From contig WYBT01000024.1 in NCBI GenBank assembly GCA_011525785.1, positions 1 to 64,000 of the forward strand: a stretch of 64,000 nucleotides of DNA, read 5' to 3'. A model generated the notes under the pieces. The model saw only the letters and a list, made by a program, of their open reading frames with translations, was not told the origin of the DNA and did not search any database. Shown here in pieces: positions 8,175 through 17,021 of this stretch; the first letter of the stretch is position 1; the number at the start of each line of letters is the position of its first letter. The position numbers and the translations under genes are program-made. Source of the DNA: Planctomycetaceae bacterium. GTDB taxonomy: Bacteria; Planctomycetota; UBA1135; GCA-002686595.

Positions 8175-10883
8175 CTACAGCCCCGCGAAGGCCTTCAACT
8201 CCGCCTGGTGCGCGGTCACGGCGTCGACCATGGCGCTGATGACCTTGGGAGTCAGGCGGCCGGCGAGCAGCGCGCGTTTGAAGTCGTCGTGCGCCGCGCG
8301 GACCGGCGCGCACTCGCTGTCGACGAGGAACGCCACGATCAGGCCAGCTTCGTTGAGGAGCTTGCGGCTCGCGTCGCGCTTGTCGGCGTCGAGTTGGAAC
8401 GCGAACACCTGCTCGAGCGGATCGAGGCCGCCCATGCGCGCGATGTTCTCGACCGACCACTTGCGCGCCCACCACGGATCGCCGCCTTCGCCGACGCTCG
8501 TGTCTTTGAAGTAGCGCTCGGCGTAGACCGCGCCGCCGTAGCGCAGCCAGGCGGGGAACTGCTTCTCGGCAAGGTACGCGGCGTAGTAATCGGCCTTGGG
8601 TCCGCCGGCGAGCGCCGCCTTCACGGCCTTGGGGCTGGGATCGAGCGCTTCAACGAACGAGAGCCCGACCGCGAGGCGCGCGGAGTGCACGCCGTACGAG
8701 TCGCCGTTGGGCACATAAGCGTCCCAGTAGCCCACGCCGATGCCGTGCGTCGCGCGCTTGCCATCGCTCGGCGGGAACCAGCTCTCGGCCAGGAAGCCGT
8801 AGTGGATCGTGTACAGCCGTCCGCCGTGCGTCGCGCGCCGGCGGCCGTCGACATCGCCGAAAGCGAAGCGGTCGTACTGCTCCTCTTCGCGCAGCAGCGC
8901 CACCGAGAGCGGCAGGAGCGGCTCGACGCCGAACACGCGCCGCAGATCGTCGAGCGCGCGGCCCATGTGCTCGATCGCGCGCAAGCCCACCTCGCGATCG
9001 CAGCTCGTGTGCAGCTCGATCTCGTGCGTCGGAATGCGCCACATCGAATCGATCGAGGCGTGACGCTGGTTGGCGCTCGCGAGGTCGAGCCACTCGCCGT
9101 CGACGCGCCACAGGCCGACGTCGAGCGACTCGACTTCGCGCGGCGCGATCCACTCGAGGTCCTGGCGCGCCCAACCCTTGGCGAGCTTCTGGCGGTCGGC
9201 CCCGTCGAGCCATTCGCCGGTGGTCGCGTCCTTGCTCAGCCCCTTGGCGAGCATCGCGATCTCCTCGGGATGCACGAAGCCGGTCTTGCGCTTGACCAGG
9301 CCGCGCGCGGGCGCGAGCGCCGGATCCTGGCTCTGGCGATAGCGCTCCGCCGCAGCGCGCGACGGGAACCAACGATCGCCGACGCGTTCGTGGCCGAGCC
9401 CCGCGCGCGCCTGGAGATGATCGGGCTCGACGCGCAGGAGCTTGCGCAGCGCGCAGTCGGCGAGGAACTGCTTCTGGCCCGCCTTCCACACCAAATGCAG
9501 CTCCCACAGCTTGGCGGGATCGACGCCGGCCGTCGCGAGCTCGCCGCGGAACTTGGCGATGTCCTCGGCGCTCGGCGCGGGCGGTCCGCTCACCGGCGGC
9601 GGCACGAGGTCGATGTCCAGCCGCGCGGTGTACACGCAGCGCGTGTCGCTGAAGCCTTCGCGCAGCCACTCGAGCGCACTCGCGAGACTGCGCGTGACCT
9701 TGCGCTCGCTCTCGACGCCGTCCACGCGCACGCGGATCGGCTTGTCGAGGTCCAGCAGCTCGTCGTTCAGGTGCAGCGACAGGCGCCACACGCCCTTGGC
9801 CGTCACGCTCACCGAGTTCGTGGCGCGGTCGAGCTCGACAGTGGCGGTGGAGTCGAACTCGTACGAGGCCGAGCGCAGCCAGTACGTGCGCGACGGATAG
9901 GGCTCGCCGGGGACGAGGTTGACCTTGCTCGGCGCGCGCTTGCGCGGGTGCTTCTTGACCCACTCCCACAGCTCGCGTTCGCCGCCGGTGGCCTGCGAGC
10001 TGACGTGCGCGAAGCCGAGCTTGTCCGCTTCCGCCTGGAACGAACTCGCCTGCGCGCCGCCGGCGATCAGCAGCACCGGCAGGTTCGAGAAGTTGCGCGC
10101 GCCGAGTTCGCCCGGCTCGCCCGAGCGCGTGATCACGCCGGCGAAGCGCTGCGGACTGTTGTTGGCGACGGCGATCGCCGCAGGTGCGCCGCGGCCGCGG
10201 CCGACGAGGTAGACGCGGTCCAAGTCGACGCTGAAGCGCGAGCTCACCACGCGCAGCGTCGTGAGCACGTGCGTCACGCCGCCCGGGCGACCGGTGACCG
10301 CGATCGGCGTCCAGCTCGCCAGTTCGCGCGGCATCGTGGGCGAAACCACGATCGCGTTGTCGCGCACCGCGGCGTCGGTCCAGTGCGTGCGGATGTGGTC
10401 GGCGGGCTTCTCGTCGAAGTCCGGCAGCGAGAGCAGCAGCGGATAGCGCTTGCTCGCGTCGTAGTCCTCCGGGAGGCGCAGCGCGTACTCGAGGCCCGTG
10501 TGCACGAACGAGCCTTCGCGCAGGCTCTCGACGAGCACGTTGCCGTCGCGCCGCTTCTCCGCGCGAGCCTGCGCCGCGAGTTCGAGCGCGAGCCCCAGGT
10601 CGCCGCTCGACTTCAGTGGCTGCCAGCCGGCGTGCTTGGCCTGCGCGGCGGCGATGGCCTCGACGACGGCCGTGCGCGCGTCGTCGACGCCCGTTTGTGC
10701 GTCGCGCGCGGCGAAATAGCGCTCCATCGCCTGGCCGATGGCCGTGAGCTGGTCCGCGGAGGGGCGCTGGGGGCCAGCGGCCTGCGCGCGGACGACGCCG
10801 GCCGTCGAGCTGGCGAGCAGTCCCGCGGCGAGCAGGGTCAACGGGCGGAGCGAGCGGACGATCGGCGCAGTGAGGGAGAGCAA
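8175..10883 (-). CDS. Large secreted protein: esterase-like fold plus DUF1570-like domain, catalytic residues apparently lost
   Basis: 902 residues from TTG 10883, chosen because GGAGG precedes it by 5 bases; the open frame extends to 10943. A signal peptide spans ~1-33 (...STAGVVRAQ). Residues ~100-280 resemble the esterase/PHB-depolymerase alpha/beta-hydrolase fold ('YALRLPEDYDASKRYPLLL', 'DLDRVYLVGRGRGAPAA'), but the nucleophile elbow reads GRGRG instead of GxSxG. The C-terminal third follows the layout of DUF1570 gluzincins as in 27988-30447, yet has no HExxH where one is expected (HSARLAVGLSFVEAL). It therefore looks like two inactive enzyme folds in one exported protein. A substrate-binding or scaffolding role is inferred. 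Confidence 0.7.
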   Translation of the reverse strand: MLSLTAPIVRSLRPLTLLAAGLLASSTAGVVRAQAAGPQRPSADQLTAIGQAMERYFAARDAQTGVDDARTAVVEAIAAAQAKHAGWQPLKSSGDLGLALELAAQARAEKRRDGNVLVESLREGSFVHTGLEYALRLPEDYDASKRYPLLLSLPDFDEKPADHIRTHWTDAAVRDNAIVVSPTMPRELASWTPIAVTGRPGGVTHVLTTLRVVSSRFSVDLDRVYLVGRGRGAPAAIAVANNSPQRFAGVITRSGEPGELGARNFSNLPVLLIAGGAQASSFQAEADKLGFAHVSSQATGGERELWEWVKKHPRKRAPSKVNLVPGEPYPSRTYWLRSASYEFDSTATVELDRATNSVSVTAKGVWRLSLHLNDELLDLDKPIRVRVDGVESERKVTRSLASALEWLREGFSDTRCVYTARLDIDLVPPPVSGPPAPSAEDIAKFRGELATAGVDPAKLWELHLVWKAGQKQFLADCALRKLLRVEPDHLQARAGLGHERVGDRWFPSRAAAERYRQSQDPALAPARGLVKRKTGFVHPEEIAMLAKGLSKDATTGEWLDGADRQKLAKGWARQDLEWIAPREVESLDVGLWRVDGEWLDLASANQRHASIDSMWRIPTHEIELHTSCDREVGLRAIEHMGRALDDLRRVFGVEPLLPLSVALLREEEQYDRFAFGDVDGRRRATHGGRLYTIHYGFLAESWFPPSDGKRATHGIGVGYWDAYVPNGDSYGVHSARLAVGLSFVEALDPSPKAVKAALAGGPKADYYAAYLAEKQFPAWLRYGGAVYAERYFKDTSVGEGGDPWWARKWSVENIARMGGLDPLEQVFAFQLDADKRDASRKLLNEAGLIVAFLVDSECAPVRAAHDDFKRALLAGRLTPKVISAMVDAVTAHQAELKAFAGL

Positions 10884-11087
10884 GGCGGCCTCCGGAGGGC
10901 GTGCTACGGAAAGGACGCGCGCTAGCGACGGGGCCACACGCAAGTCACGCCCGCGAAGCGCGAAAGGAGCGCCGGGAGTGCTCTGTCCGGCCGTGCGCCA
11001 GCGGTTCGAGCGCAGCCTCGCGCCGGGCGTCGCAGCGGCGCGGAATCAGGGCGAAATCAGCCCCGGATCAACACAATCAATCGCAGC

Positions 11088-11300
11088 TCAGTGGTGGCCG
11101 GCGTGGCCGTGCCCGTGATCGCCGTGGGCGTGTCCAGCGTGCCCGTGCCCGGCGTGGCTCTCCTTCTGCTTGAAGAACAGCTCGTTCATCAGGAAGGCGC
11201 CGAACACCACCGCGGTCAGGCCGAGCGAAACGACGGCGACGCCGATCACCATCAGGGGGCCGTAGCTCACCAGCACGTCGCGGATCGTTTCCATGTTCAT
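11088..11300 (-). CDS. Small single-pass membrane protein with His/Gly-rich tail
   Basis: 70 residues from ATG 11300, with a GAGAGGA ribosome site upstream. One long hydrophobic helix (~10-40, GPLMVIGVAVVSLGLTAVVF) is followed by NELFFKQKESHAG and a tail of alternating His with Gly, Ala or Asp, about ten His in the last 22 residues. Such tails bind Ni, Zn, Cu or Co. It stands alone between 8175-10883 and the DUF1080 gene. It could be a metal-buffering peptide or a small subunit of a membrane complex. It is not an artefact: third positions are G/C-biased and the start has a ribosome site. Confidence 0.65.
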   Translation of the reverse strand: MNMETIRDVLVSYGPLMVIGVAVVSLGLTAVVFGAFLMNELFFKQKESHAGHGHAGHAHGDHGHGHAGHH

Positions 11301-11375
11301 CGCGGGGTCCTCTCGGGGGGCGGGGATTGTGCTGCGGGCGGGCGGCGGCGTCCAGAGGAGCGGGCGGCGCTGCGG

Positions 11376-11491
11376 CTCAGCTCGGCCTTCAGGCCTCGGC
11401 CAATGGGCGCATCGGCCGCGCCGAGATCTTCGTTTCGCCGCTACGACCACCTGGAACCTTCGCGCTGCGCGAAGGTCCAAGACGCCGTAGC
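11376..11491. repeat. Two-hairpin dispersed element, copy 2 (shortened)
   Basis: CTCAGCTCGGCC (11376-11387) faces GGCCGCGCCGAG (11414-11425) with two imperfect pairs. GCTACG (11440-11445) pairs with CGTAGC (11486-11491), with an inner perfect CCTTCGCG/CGCGAAGG hairpin. The conserved ATGGGCGCATCGGCC is present, but ~35 bases found in copies 1 and 3 are missing. The last stem base touches the stop codon (11492-11494) of the minus-strand DUF1080 gene. Confidence 0.65.
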
Positions 11492-12274
11492 TCAGAGCCT
11501 GCGCACCCACATGTTGCGGAAGCGCACCGGATTGCCGTGGTCCTGCAGACCGATCGGCCCCGCCGCGTCGTGCGCGGAGTAGCTCGCGACCTCGCGGTGC
11601 CGCGTGGCCCCCAGGAAGGCCTGGTTGTTGTGCACGAGCACCCCGTTGTGCAGCACCGTGACGCGCGCGGGCTCGACCAGCTTGTCGCCTTCGAAGCGCG
11701 GCGCGCGGAAGAAGATGTCGTAGCTCTGCCACTCGCCCGGTCCGCGCGAGGCGTTCACCAGCGGCGGGAACTGGCCGTAGAGCGCAGCGGCGCCGCCGTC
11801 GGCGTAGGTGGGATTCTCGAACGAATCGAGGATCTGGATCTCGTAACGGCCCATCAGGAACACGCCCGAGTTGCCGCGGCCCTGCGACTCCGACTCGACC
11901 TTCGCGGGCGAAGCCCACTCCAGGTGCAGTTGCACGTCGCCGAAGTGCTCGCGCGTTTCGATCGAGCCGCCGCCGTTCACTTCGAGCACGCCGCCCTCGA
12001 GCTTCCACGGGCAGTCCTTGCCGCCGCTCGTCCAGGCCTTCGCGTGCGAGCCGTCGAACAGCACGACCGCATCCGCCGGCGGCTGCGCGCCGAGGTTCGC
12101 GCCCTGCGCCGCGCGCACGACCGGCGGCTGCGGCCGCGCGCTGTCGTGGACCTTCCAAGGCTGTCCGGGGAGCTGCGGCGTGTCGGTGTAGCCCGGCGAA
12201 TCGTGCTGTGCGTTGGGCATGGTGCTCGACGAGAGGTGCAGCAGCGCTGCGATCGATACGGCGAGGAGCTTCAT
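11492..12274 (-). CDS. Secreted DUF1080 (3-keto-disaccharide hydrolase-like) protein
   Basis: 260 residues from ATG 12274; in-frame ATGs at 12283 and 12286 are alternatives. A short signal peptide precedes 'NAQHDSPGYTDTP'. The domain runs from 'DAVVLFDGSHAKAW' through 'NSGVFLMGRYEIQILDSF', 'YGQFPPLVNASRGPGEWQSY', 'VTVLHNGVLVHNNQAF' to 'GPIGLQDHGNPVRFRNMWVR', the complete signature series of DUF1080. This is a concanavalin-like fold common in Planctomycetota; some members hydrolyse 3-keto-glycosides. Length fits a single-domain member. The sulfatase gene follows upstream on the same strand, consistent with polysaccharide breakdown. Confidence 0.9.
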   Translation of the reverse strand: MKLLAVSIAALLHLSSSTMPNAQHDSPGYTDTPQLPGQPWKVHDSARPQPPVVRAAQGANLGAQPPADAVVLFDGSHAKAWTSGGKDCPWKLEGGVLEVNGGGSIETREHFGDVQLHLEWASPAKVESESQGRGNSGVFLMGRYEIQILDSFENPTYADGGAAALYGQFPPLVNASRGPGEWQSYDIFFRAPRFEGDKLVEPARVTVLHNGVLVHNNQAFLGATRHREVASYSAHDAAGPIGLQDHGNPVRFRNMWVRRL

Positions 12275-12441
12275 GGCGCGCATCATCGCGCGCGCGTGCC
12301 ACCGATCAACGCTGAGGCCGCCAGACAACCCGTCGCGGGTCAGGCCAACGCCCCGACGCGACGCCGAAACGCGCCGCACGCCGTGCGAGCACTCCTCTCG
12401 ACCCGCTCCGCGCCACGTCCGCGCCCGGTGCGCGGGAGGCG

Positions 12442-13989
12442 TCAGCGTCCGGCGCCGCGCTCCTCGACCCGCTCGTCCGGCCACGGCACGGGCACGCCGC
12501 TGGCCGCGTCGATCGACATCTGCGCGCCCATCTCGCGCAAGCGCTCCCCGAGTTCGCGAGCGAGCTCTCGCACGAGCTCAGGCCGCTGCTGCGACAGGTC
12601 GCGCGACTCGCCGAGGTCCGTCTCGAGGTCGTACAGCTCCATCCCGCGGTCCGCGTGGCGGTAGATGAGCTTCCACCGTCCGCGGCGGAGCGCGCTGAAC
12701 GGCCAGATCCCCGGGCCGCGCACGCCCCAGAAGTGCGGTTGGTGCCACAACAGAACGCGCTGCTCATCACCGCGACCGCCGCGCAAGATCGGCGCGAGGT
12801 CGAGTCCGTCGCCGCGCGTGGAACGCTGCTGTCCACGCGCGCCCGCCGCGCGCAGCGTCTCGTGCAGATCGGCGCTCGACACCAACGCCTCGCTGCGCGA
12901 GCCAGGCGCCGCGACGCCCGGCCAGCGAACGATCAGCGGCACGCGCAACCCGCCCTCGTAGCAACTGCCCTTGCCGCTGCGCAGCGGCGCGTTGTGCGTG
13001 TGCGGCTCTCCGCCGCGCGCGTGCGCCGAGAGTCCGCCGTTGTCGGAGGTGAACACGACCAGCGTGTTCCGCGCGAGGTCGAGCTCGTCGAGCGCGCCGA
13101 GCAGCTCTCCCAGCGCAGCGTCGTAGCTCTCGACCATCGTCGCGTACGCGGCTTCGCGCGCGTCGAGCTCCGGATAGTTCGCGAGGTAGCGCGGATTGGC
13201 CTGGATCGGCGCGTGCACCGCGTAGGGCGCGAAGTTCAGGAAGAACGGCGCGCCCGACCGCGCGGCCGACTCGAGTTGCTCGCGCGCGCAGATCGCGAGC
13301 ACTTCGGTGAGGTAGACGTCCTGTCCATGCCAGCGTTCGAGCCCCGGCACGTCCCACACGCGATCGCCGCCGCGTCCCGCTGCGCTGAAGTTCTCGCGTC
13401 CGTAGTAGCTGCCGGGCCCGCCCGCGCCGTGACCGGCAACGTTCACGTCGAAGCCCAGACTCAGCGGGTCGGCGCCGAGCGTGCCCACCGCTCCGAAGTG
13501 CGCCTTGCCGACGTGGATGGTGCGGTAGCCCGCATCGCGCAGGCGACCCGGCAGCGTCTCGACGCCCGGTTGAACGCCGTTGACGTTCCAACTCGGCGCC
13601 AGCAGACCGGGGAACGCCGCCGAGGTGTCGCGGCCCGCGTGGAGCGTCCAATACGTGATGTGCGAACGCGCCGGCGCGATCCCGGTCAGCAGCGCCGAGC
13701 GCGTGGGCGTGCACACGGGCGCTGCGGCATAGGCCTGCGTGAAGCGCATCCCCTCGCGCGCGAGGCGCTCGACGTTGGGCGTGCGGTAGCGCCGATTGAA
13801 CTCGGTCGGCTCGGGAGCGAGCGCGACGGACAGGTCCTGCCAGCCGAGGTCATCGACGACCATCAACACGATGTTCGGCGGCGCGACGCGCTCGGTTCGA
13901 GGCGCGCTGACGCACGCGGCGAGCGCCAGCGCGCTGAACGACGCGACAGCGAGTGCGAAGGCTGTTCGGGGCGCGTGGACTCGTCGCAT
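12442..13989 (-). CDS. Sulfatase, lipoprotein-type
   Basis: 515 residues. The signal peptide has a lipobox ending at Cys26 (ALAAC), so it is probably a membrane-anchored lipoprotein outside the cytoplasm. Sulfatase signatures in order: PNIVLMVVDDLGWQDLS (metal-binding Asp pair, ~38-54); CTPTR at 93-97 inside VCTPTRSALLTG, the Cys to be converted to formylglycine; 'HVGKAHFG'; 'FTSDNGGLSAHA'; 'EGGLRVPLIVRWPG'; and a C-terminal 'RWKLIYR'. All main metal and substrate residues appear present. Family members hydrolyse sulfate esters on polysaccharides. It needs a formylglycine-generating enzyme; the only related domain here (48894-51365) looks degenerate. Confidence 0.93.
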   Translation of the reverse strand: MRRVHAPRTAFALAVASFSALALAACVSAPRTERVAPPNIVLMVVDDLGWQDLSVALAPEPTEFNRRYRTPNVERLAREGMRFTQAYAAAPVCTPTRSALLTGIAPARSHITYWTLHAGRDTSAAFPGLLAPSWNVNGVQPGVETLPGRLRDAGYRTIHVGKAHFGAVGTLGADPLSLGFDVNVAGHGAGGPGSYYGRENFSAAGRGGDRVWDVPGLERWHGQDVYLTEVLAICAREQLESAARSGAPFFLNFAPYAVHAPIQANPRYLANYPELDAREAAYATMVESYDAALGELLGALDELDLARNTLVVFTSDNGGLSAHARGGEPHTHNAPLRSGKGSCYEGGLRVPLIVRWPGVAAPGSRSEALVSSADLHETLRAAGARGQQRSTRGDGLDLAPILRGGRGDEQRVLLWHQPHFWGVRGPGIWPFSALRRGRWKLIYRHADRGMELYDLETDLGESRDLSQQRPELVRELARELGERLREMGAQMSIDAASGVPVPWPDERVEERGAGR

Positions 13990-14025
13990 GACGTCTGCAC
14001 ACGGCGAGCGAGCGCGCCCTGGCGC

Positions 14026-15357
14026 TCAGCCGACTCCGAGCGCGAACAACTCCGCCGAAAGCGCATCGTAGCGGAGCTGCTGAGCTGCGTTGAGCGAGCC
14101 GAACAGGTCGTTGGTCTCGAAGGGATCGAGTTCGAGGTCGTAGAACTCGTCCGGCGACCCCGTGCGGCGGATCAGCTTGTAGCGCGCGTCGCGGATGGCC
14201 CGTTCGTGCGTAGCAAAGGGCGGCTGCGCTCCGTTGGGCGAGAACAATTCGGTGTACACCCACGGGCGCAGCTCGAGCGAGGGCTGGCGGAAGTACGGCG
14301 TGAGCGAGATCGAGTCCTCGGCGCGGCTGGGAACGCGCGCGAGTTGCGCCACCGTCGCGTAGATGTCCGTCGCGGCGACCAGCGCCTCGCACTCTCCGCG
14401 GCGAACACCCGGCCCGCGCACGATCAACGGGACGTTCACGCCGCCCTCGTAGAGCGTGCCCTTGGCGTGCGAGGCGCTGAACGGGTTGATCGAGACCGAC
14501 GGCGGCGTTCCGTTGTCGCCCAGGAAGAACACGAAGCTGTTCGGACTGGTGGCATCGACGGCGGCGAGCAGCTCGCCCAACTTCACGTCGAGGGACTCCA
14601 CCATCGCGCGCGCCAGCCGGCGGTCGTTCGAATTGGGCGTCGCGGCTTCGCACCACGTCGTCGCGCACGCACCGACCGGACACAGACTCGCCGGCGGAAC
14701 GTGGTAAGGCGAGTGCGCTGCGTTGTAGTTGAGGACCACCAGCCACGGCTGCGGCAGAGAAGCGATCTGCGCGATGGCCTCGTCGGTGAACTCGATGGTC
14801 GTGTACGTGCTCGAGAGCGAGGTCTGACCGTCGACGACGCGCGGCCAACTCGAATAGTCGTTCACGGCGCCGCGCAGGAAGCCGTCGAAGTGCTGAAAAC
14901 CGCTGTCGTTGGGGTGGAACGGCCCTGCGGCGCCGGACAGATGCCACTTGCCGATGCAGGCGCTCGAGTACGACGTGAGCAGCTCGGGCAGGGTCGTCTC
15001 GGAGAGCGCGAGACCGCTGTCGGTGTTGCTCAGCACCGTGCCGATGCCCGTGCGAAAGCCGTGTCGGCCGGTGAGCAGCGCGGCGCGCGTCGGCGAGCAC
15101 ACCGGACAGGCCCAGGCGTTGCGGAACAAGAGCCCGTCCTGCGCCAGCGCATCGAGGTTGGGCGTGCACGGCGCGGACGTCGACTCGCCGTAGGCATTGA
15201 GCAGGTCGACCCCGACATCGTCGGCCACGACGATCAAGATGTTGGGCCCCAGCCAGGGCGAGGCTTCGAGCTGCGTCGGAGGGCTGCTGAGTTGCAGAGC
15301 TGACACGGGGCCTGCGAGCGCGAGCGCGACGACGAGAAATGTGAAGTGGGACTTCAT
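14026..15357 (-). CDS. Secreted sulfatase
   Basis: 443 residues from ATG 15357 with a cleavable signal peptide (MKSHFTFLVVALALAGPVSA). Motifs: GPNILIVVADDVGVDLLN (~38-54), CSPTR at 87-91 (formylglycine site), 'IGKWHLSG', 'FLGDNGTPPSV', 'EGGVNVPLIVRGPG', and a C-terminal 'ARYKLIRR'. It lies 36 bases upstream of the other sulfatase, same strand, and is only distantly similar to it; this one lacks the lipobox. Full set of catalytic motifs, shorter than the 500-residue average. Confidence 0.92.
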   Translation of the reverse strand: MKSHFTFLVVALALAGPVSALQLSSPPTQLEASPWLGPNILIVVADDVGVDLLNAYGESTSAPCTPNLDALAQDGLLFRNAWACPVCSPTRAALLTGRHGFRTGIGTVLSNTDSGLALSETTLPELLTSYSSACIGKWHLSGAAGPFHPNDSGFQHFDGFLRGAVNDYSSWPRVVDGQTSLSSTYTTIEFTDEAIAQIASLPQPWLVVLNYNAAHSPYHVPPASLCPVGACATTWCEAATPNSNDRRLARAMVESLDVKLGELLAAVDATSPNSFVFFLGDNGTPPSVSINPFSASHAKGTLYEGGVNVPLIVRGPGVRRGECEALVAATDIYATVAQLARVPSRAEDSISLTPYFRQPSLELRPWVYTELFSPNGAQPPFATHERAIRDARYKLIRRTGSPDEFYDLELDPFETNDLFGSLNAAQQLRYDALSAELFALGVG

Positions 15358-15524
15358 GGTGGGCGCGCTTGAACCACGTCTCGCAGCGGTGGTTTCGCTC
15401 GATCGCGCCGCCGCGCCGTTCCACGGAACGCCAAGCGCGCGGGCCTCGACTCGACGCGGCGCCCGGCGAAGTTCCGGAGGTCTTGCGCGAAACCGAAGGC
15501 CGCCGCGTGGGTTGGGCATGGCGC

Positions 15525-16988
15525 ATGAAGCCCCTCCACCACGTCGCCCCCACTTTGCTTTCGACCGCCGCTGCGTTGTGCGTAGCGCTCAGCGCTCCCG
15601 CCTTCGCGCAACTCACCCCCACTCATCCCGACCTGGTCTACGCCGTCGTCGGGCCGCAGCCGCTGCGCCTCGATCTCTACCTGCCCGCTGGCGCGCCGAC
15701 GCCGCGGCCGACGCTGATCTACATCCACGGCGGCGGATGGGCGAACGGCGACAAGGCGCCGCTCCCGCCGCTCGGCGCGCTCGCGCTGAACCAGGGTTTT
15801 GCGGTCGCGAGCATCAACTACCGCCTCACCTCGCAGGCAGCGCAGTTCGCGCCGGAACCCGTCACGTTCCCAGCGCAGATCCACGACGTGAAGGGCGCCG
15901 TGCGCTGGTTGCGCGCCAACGCCGGCGTGTACGGGCTGGATGCCTCGCGTTTCGCGAGCTTCGGGCCTTCCGCTGGCGGCCACCTGTGCGCCTTGCTCGC
16001 AACATCGGGCGACGCGCCGGAGATCGAGGGCGCGGTGGGCGGCAACTTGGGCTTCTCGAGCCGCGTACAGGCCGCGATCGACTTCTTCGGGCCGACGGAT
16101 CTCCTGAATATGCAGCCCGACGTGCTGATTCCGCCGGGAAGCGTCGTCGATCATGATGATCCGAGTTCGGGCGAGTCGAAGCTGATCGGATGGAGCCTCC
16201 CGGGACAGGGCATCGGCGACATCCGCGCCAACCTGAACAATCCTGTCGCGCCCTACCCGGCGCTGGTCGAGCTCTGCAACTGGGCCAATCCGATCACCTG
16301 GGTCGACGCTGGAGATCCGCCGATGTTCATCGGCCATGGCACGAACGACAACGTCGTGCCGGTGCGGCAGAGCACGCGCTTGTCGGCCGCATTGTTCGCC
16401 GCGGGCGTCGAACACGACTTCCGCGCCGTGCCGCTCGCCGGACATGGCTTGAGCGGACCGATCAACGACGTCGCAGTCGCGTTCCTGCGCGCGAAGTTGA
16501 TCGGGCCCGACCGGCCGAGCGTCGGAACGCCGTTGTGCGCGGGCGACTCCGTGCTCGACGCGTGCCCCTGCGGCAACGCGAGCTTCGACGGCGCGAACAC
16601 CGGCTGCGTGCACTCGCTGTTCGTGGGCGCGAATCTCAACGCCGTCGGCGCGGCGAGCGTCGCGAGCGACACGCTCGAGCTGCGTGCGGACAGCATGCCC
16701 AACGGCACGGTGCTGTTCTTCCAAGGGGCGGTGTTCCTGCCCGGCGGAAGCGTGCTCGACGACGGCGTGCGCTGCGTGGGCACGCCCATCACGCGCCTGG
16801 GAACCAAGTTGACCGTGCAGGGCTGGGCGAGCTACCCCGCGCCGGCGGACGCGCGCGTTTCGGTGCGCGGCGGAGCGAGCGCGGGCGACACGCTCTACTA
16901 CCAGGCCTGGTACCGCGACTCGGCGCCGCACTGCACGAACGCGACCTCGAACCTGACCAACGCGCTCGCGATCACTTGGACGCCGTGA
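15525..16988 (+). CDS. Secreted alpha/beta-hydrolase (lipase/esterase type) with C-terminal module
   Basis: 487 residues from ATG 15525, with a signal peptide ending ...SAPAFAQ (~29). Residues ~45-330 are a hormone-sensitive-lipase-like esterase: oxyanion motif IYIHGGGWANGD, nucleophile in FGPSAGGH (G-P-S-A-G), Asp in GTNDNVVPV, His in LAGHGLSG. All catalytic elements are intact. From ~345 ('LCAGDSVLDACPCGN') it carries a variant of the C-terminal module, ending YYQAWYRDS...LTNALAITWTP. It faces away from the two sulfatases, so it may remove acetyl or acyl groups from the same extracellular polymers (inference). Confidence 0.88.
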   Translation: MKPLHHVAPTLLSTAAALCVALSAPAFAQLTPTHPDLVYAVVGPQPLRLDLYLPAGAPTPRPTLIYIHGGGWANGDKAPLPPLGALALNQGFAVASINYRLTSQAAQFAPEPVTFPAQIHDVKGAVRWLRANAGVYGLDASRFASFGPSAGGHLCALLATSGDAPEIEGAVGGNLGFSSRVQAAIDFFGPTDLLNMQPDVLIPPGSVVDHDDPSSGESKLIGWSLPGQGIGDIRANLNNPVAPYPALVELCNWANPITWVDAGDPPMFIGHGTNDNVVPVRQSTRLSAALFAAGVEHDFRAVPLAGHGLSGPINDVAVAFLRAKLIGPDRPSVGTPLCAGDSVLDACPCGNASFDGANTGCVHSLFVGANLNAVGAASVASDTLELRADSMPNGTVLFFQGAVFLPGGSVLDDGVRCVGTPITRLGTKLTVQGWASYPAPADARVSVRGGASAGDTLYYQAWYRDSAPHCTNATSNLTNALAITWTP

Positions 16989-17018
16989 GCGCAGGACCTC
17001 GCTCGCAAGCGTGCGCTC
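16987..17018. terminator. Hairpin between convergent genes
   Basis: GAGCGCA (16987-16993) pairs with TGCGCTC (17012-17018), a 7-base stem just after the esterase stop and just before the end of the mutarotase gene. No T-run. Confidence 0.35.
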
Positions 17019-17021
17019 GGA

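Noticed and set aside
8208..10925. 905-codon open frame on the plus strand
   Set aside because: It is the antisense of the 8175-10883 gene, with Arg/Ala-rich low-complexity translation and no motif. GC-rich genomes produce such shadows; the same holds for 12655-15303 (+), 19528-22704 (-), 24290-26893 (-) and 37655-41602 (-).
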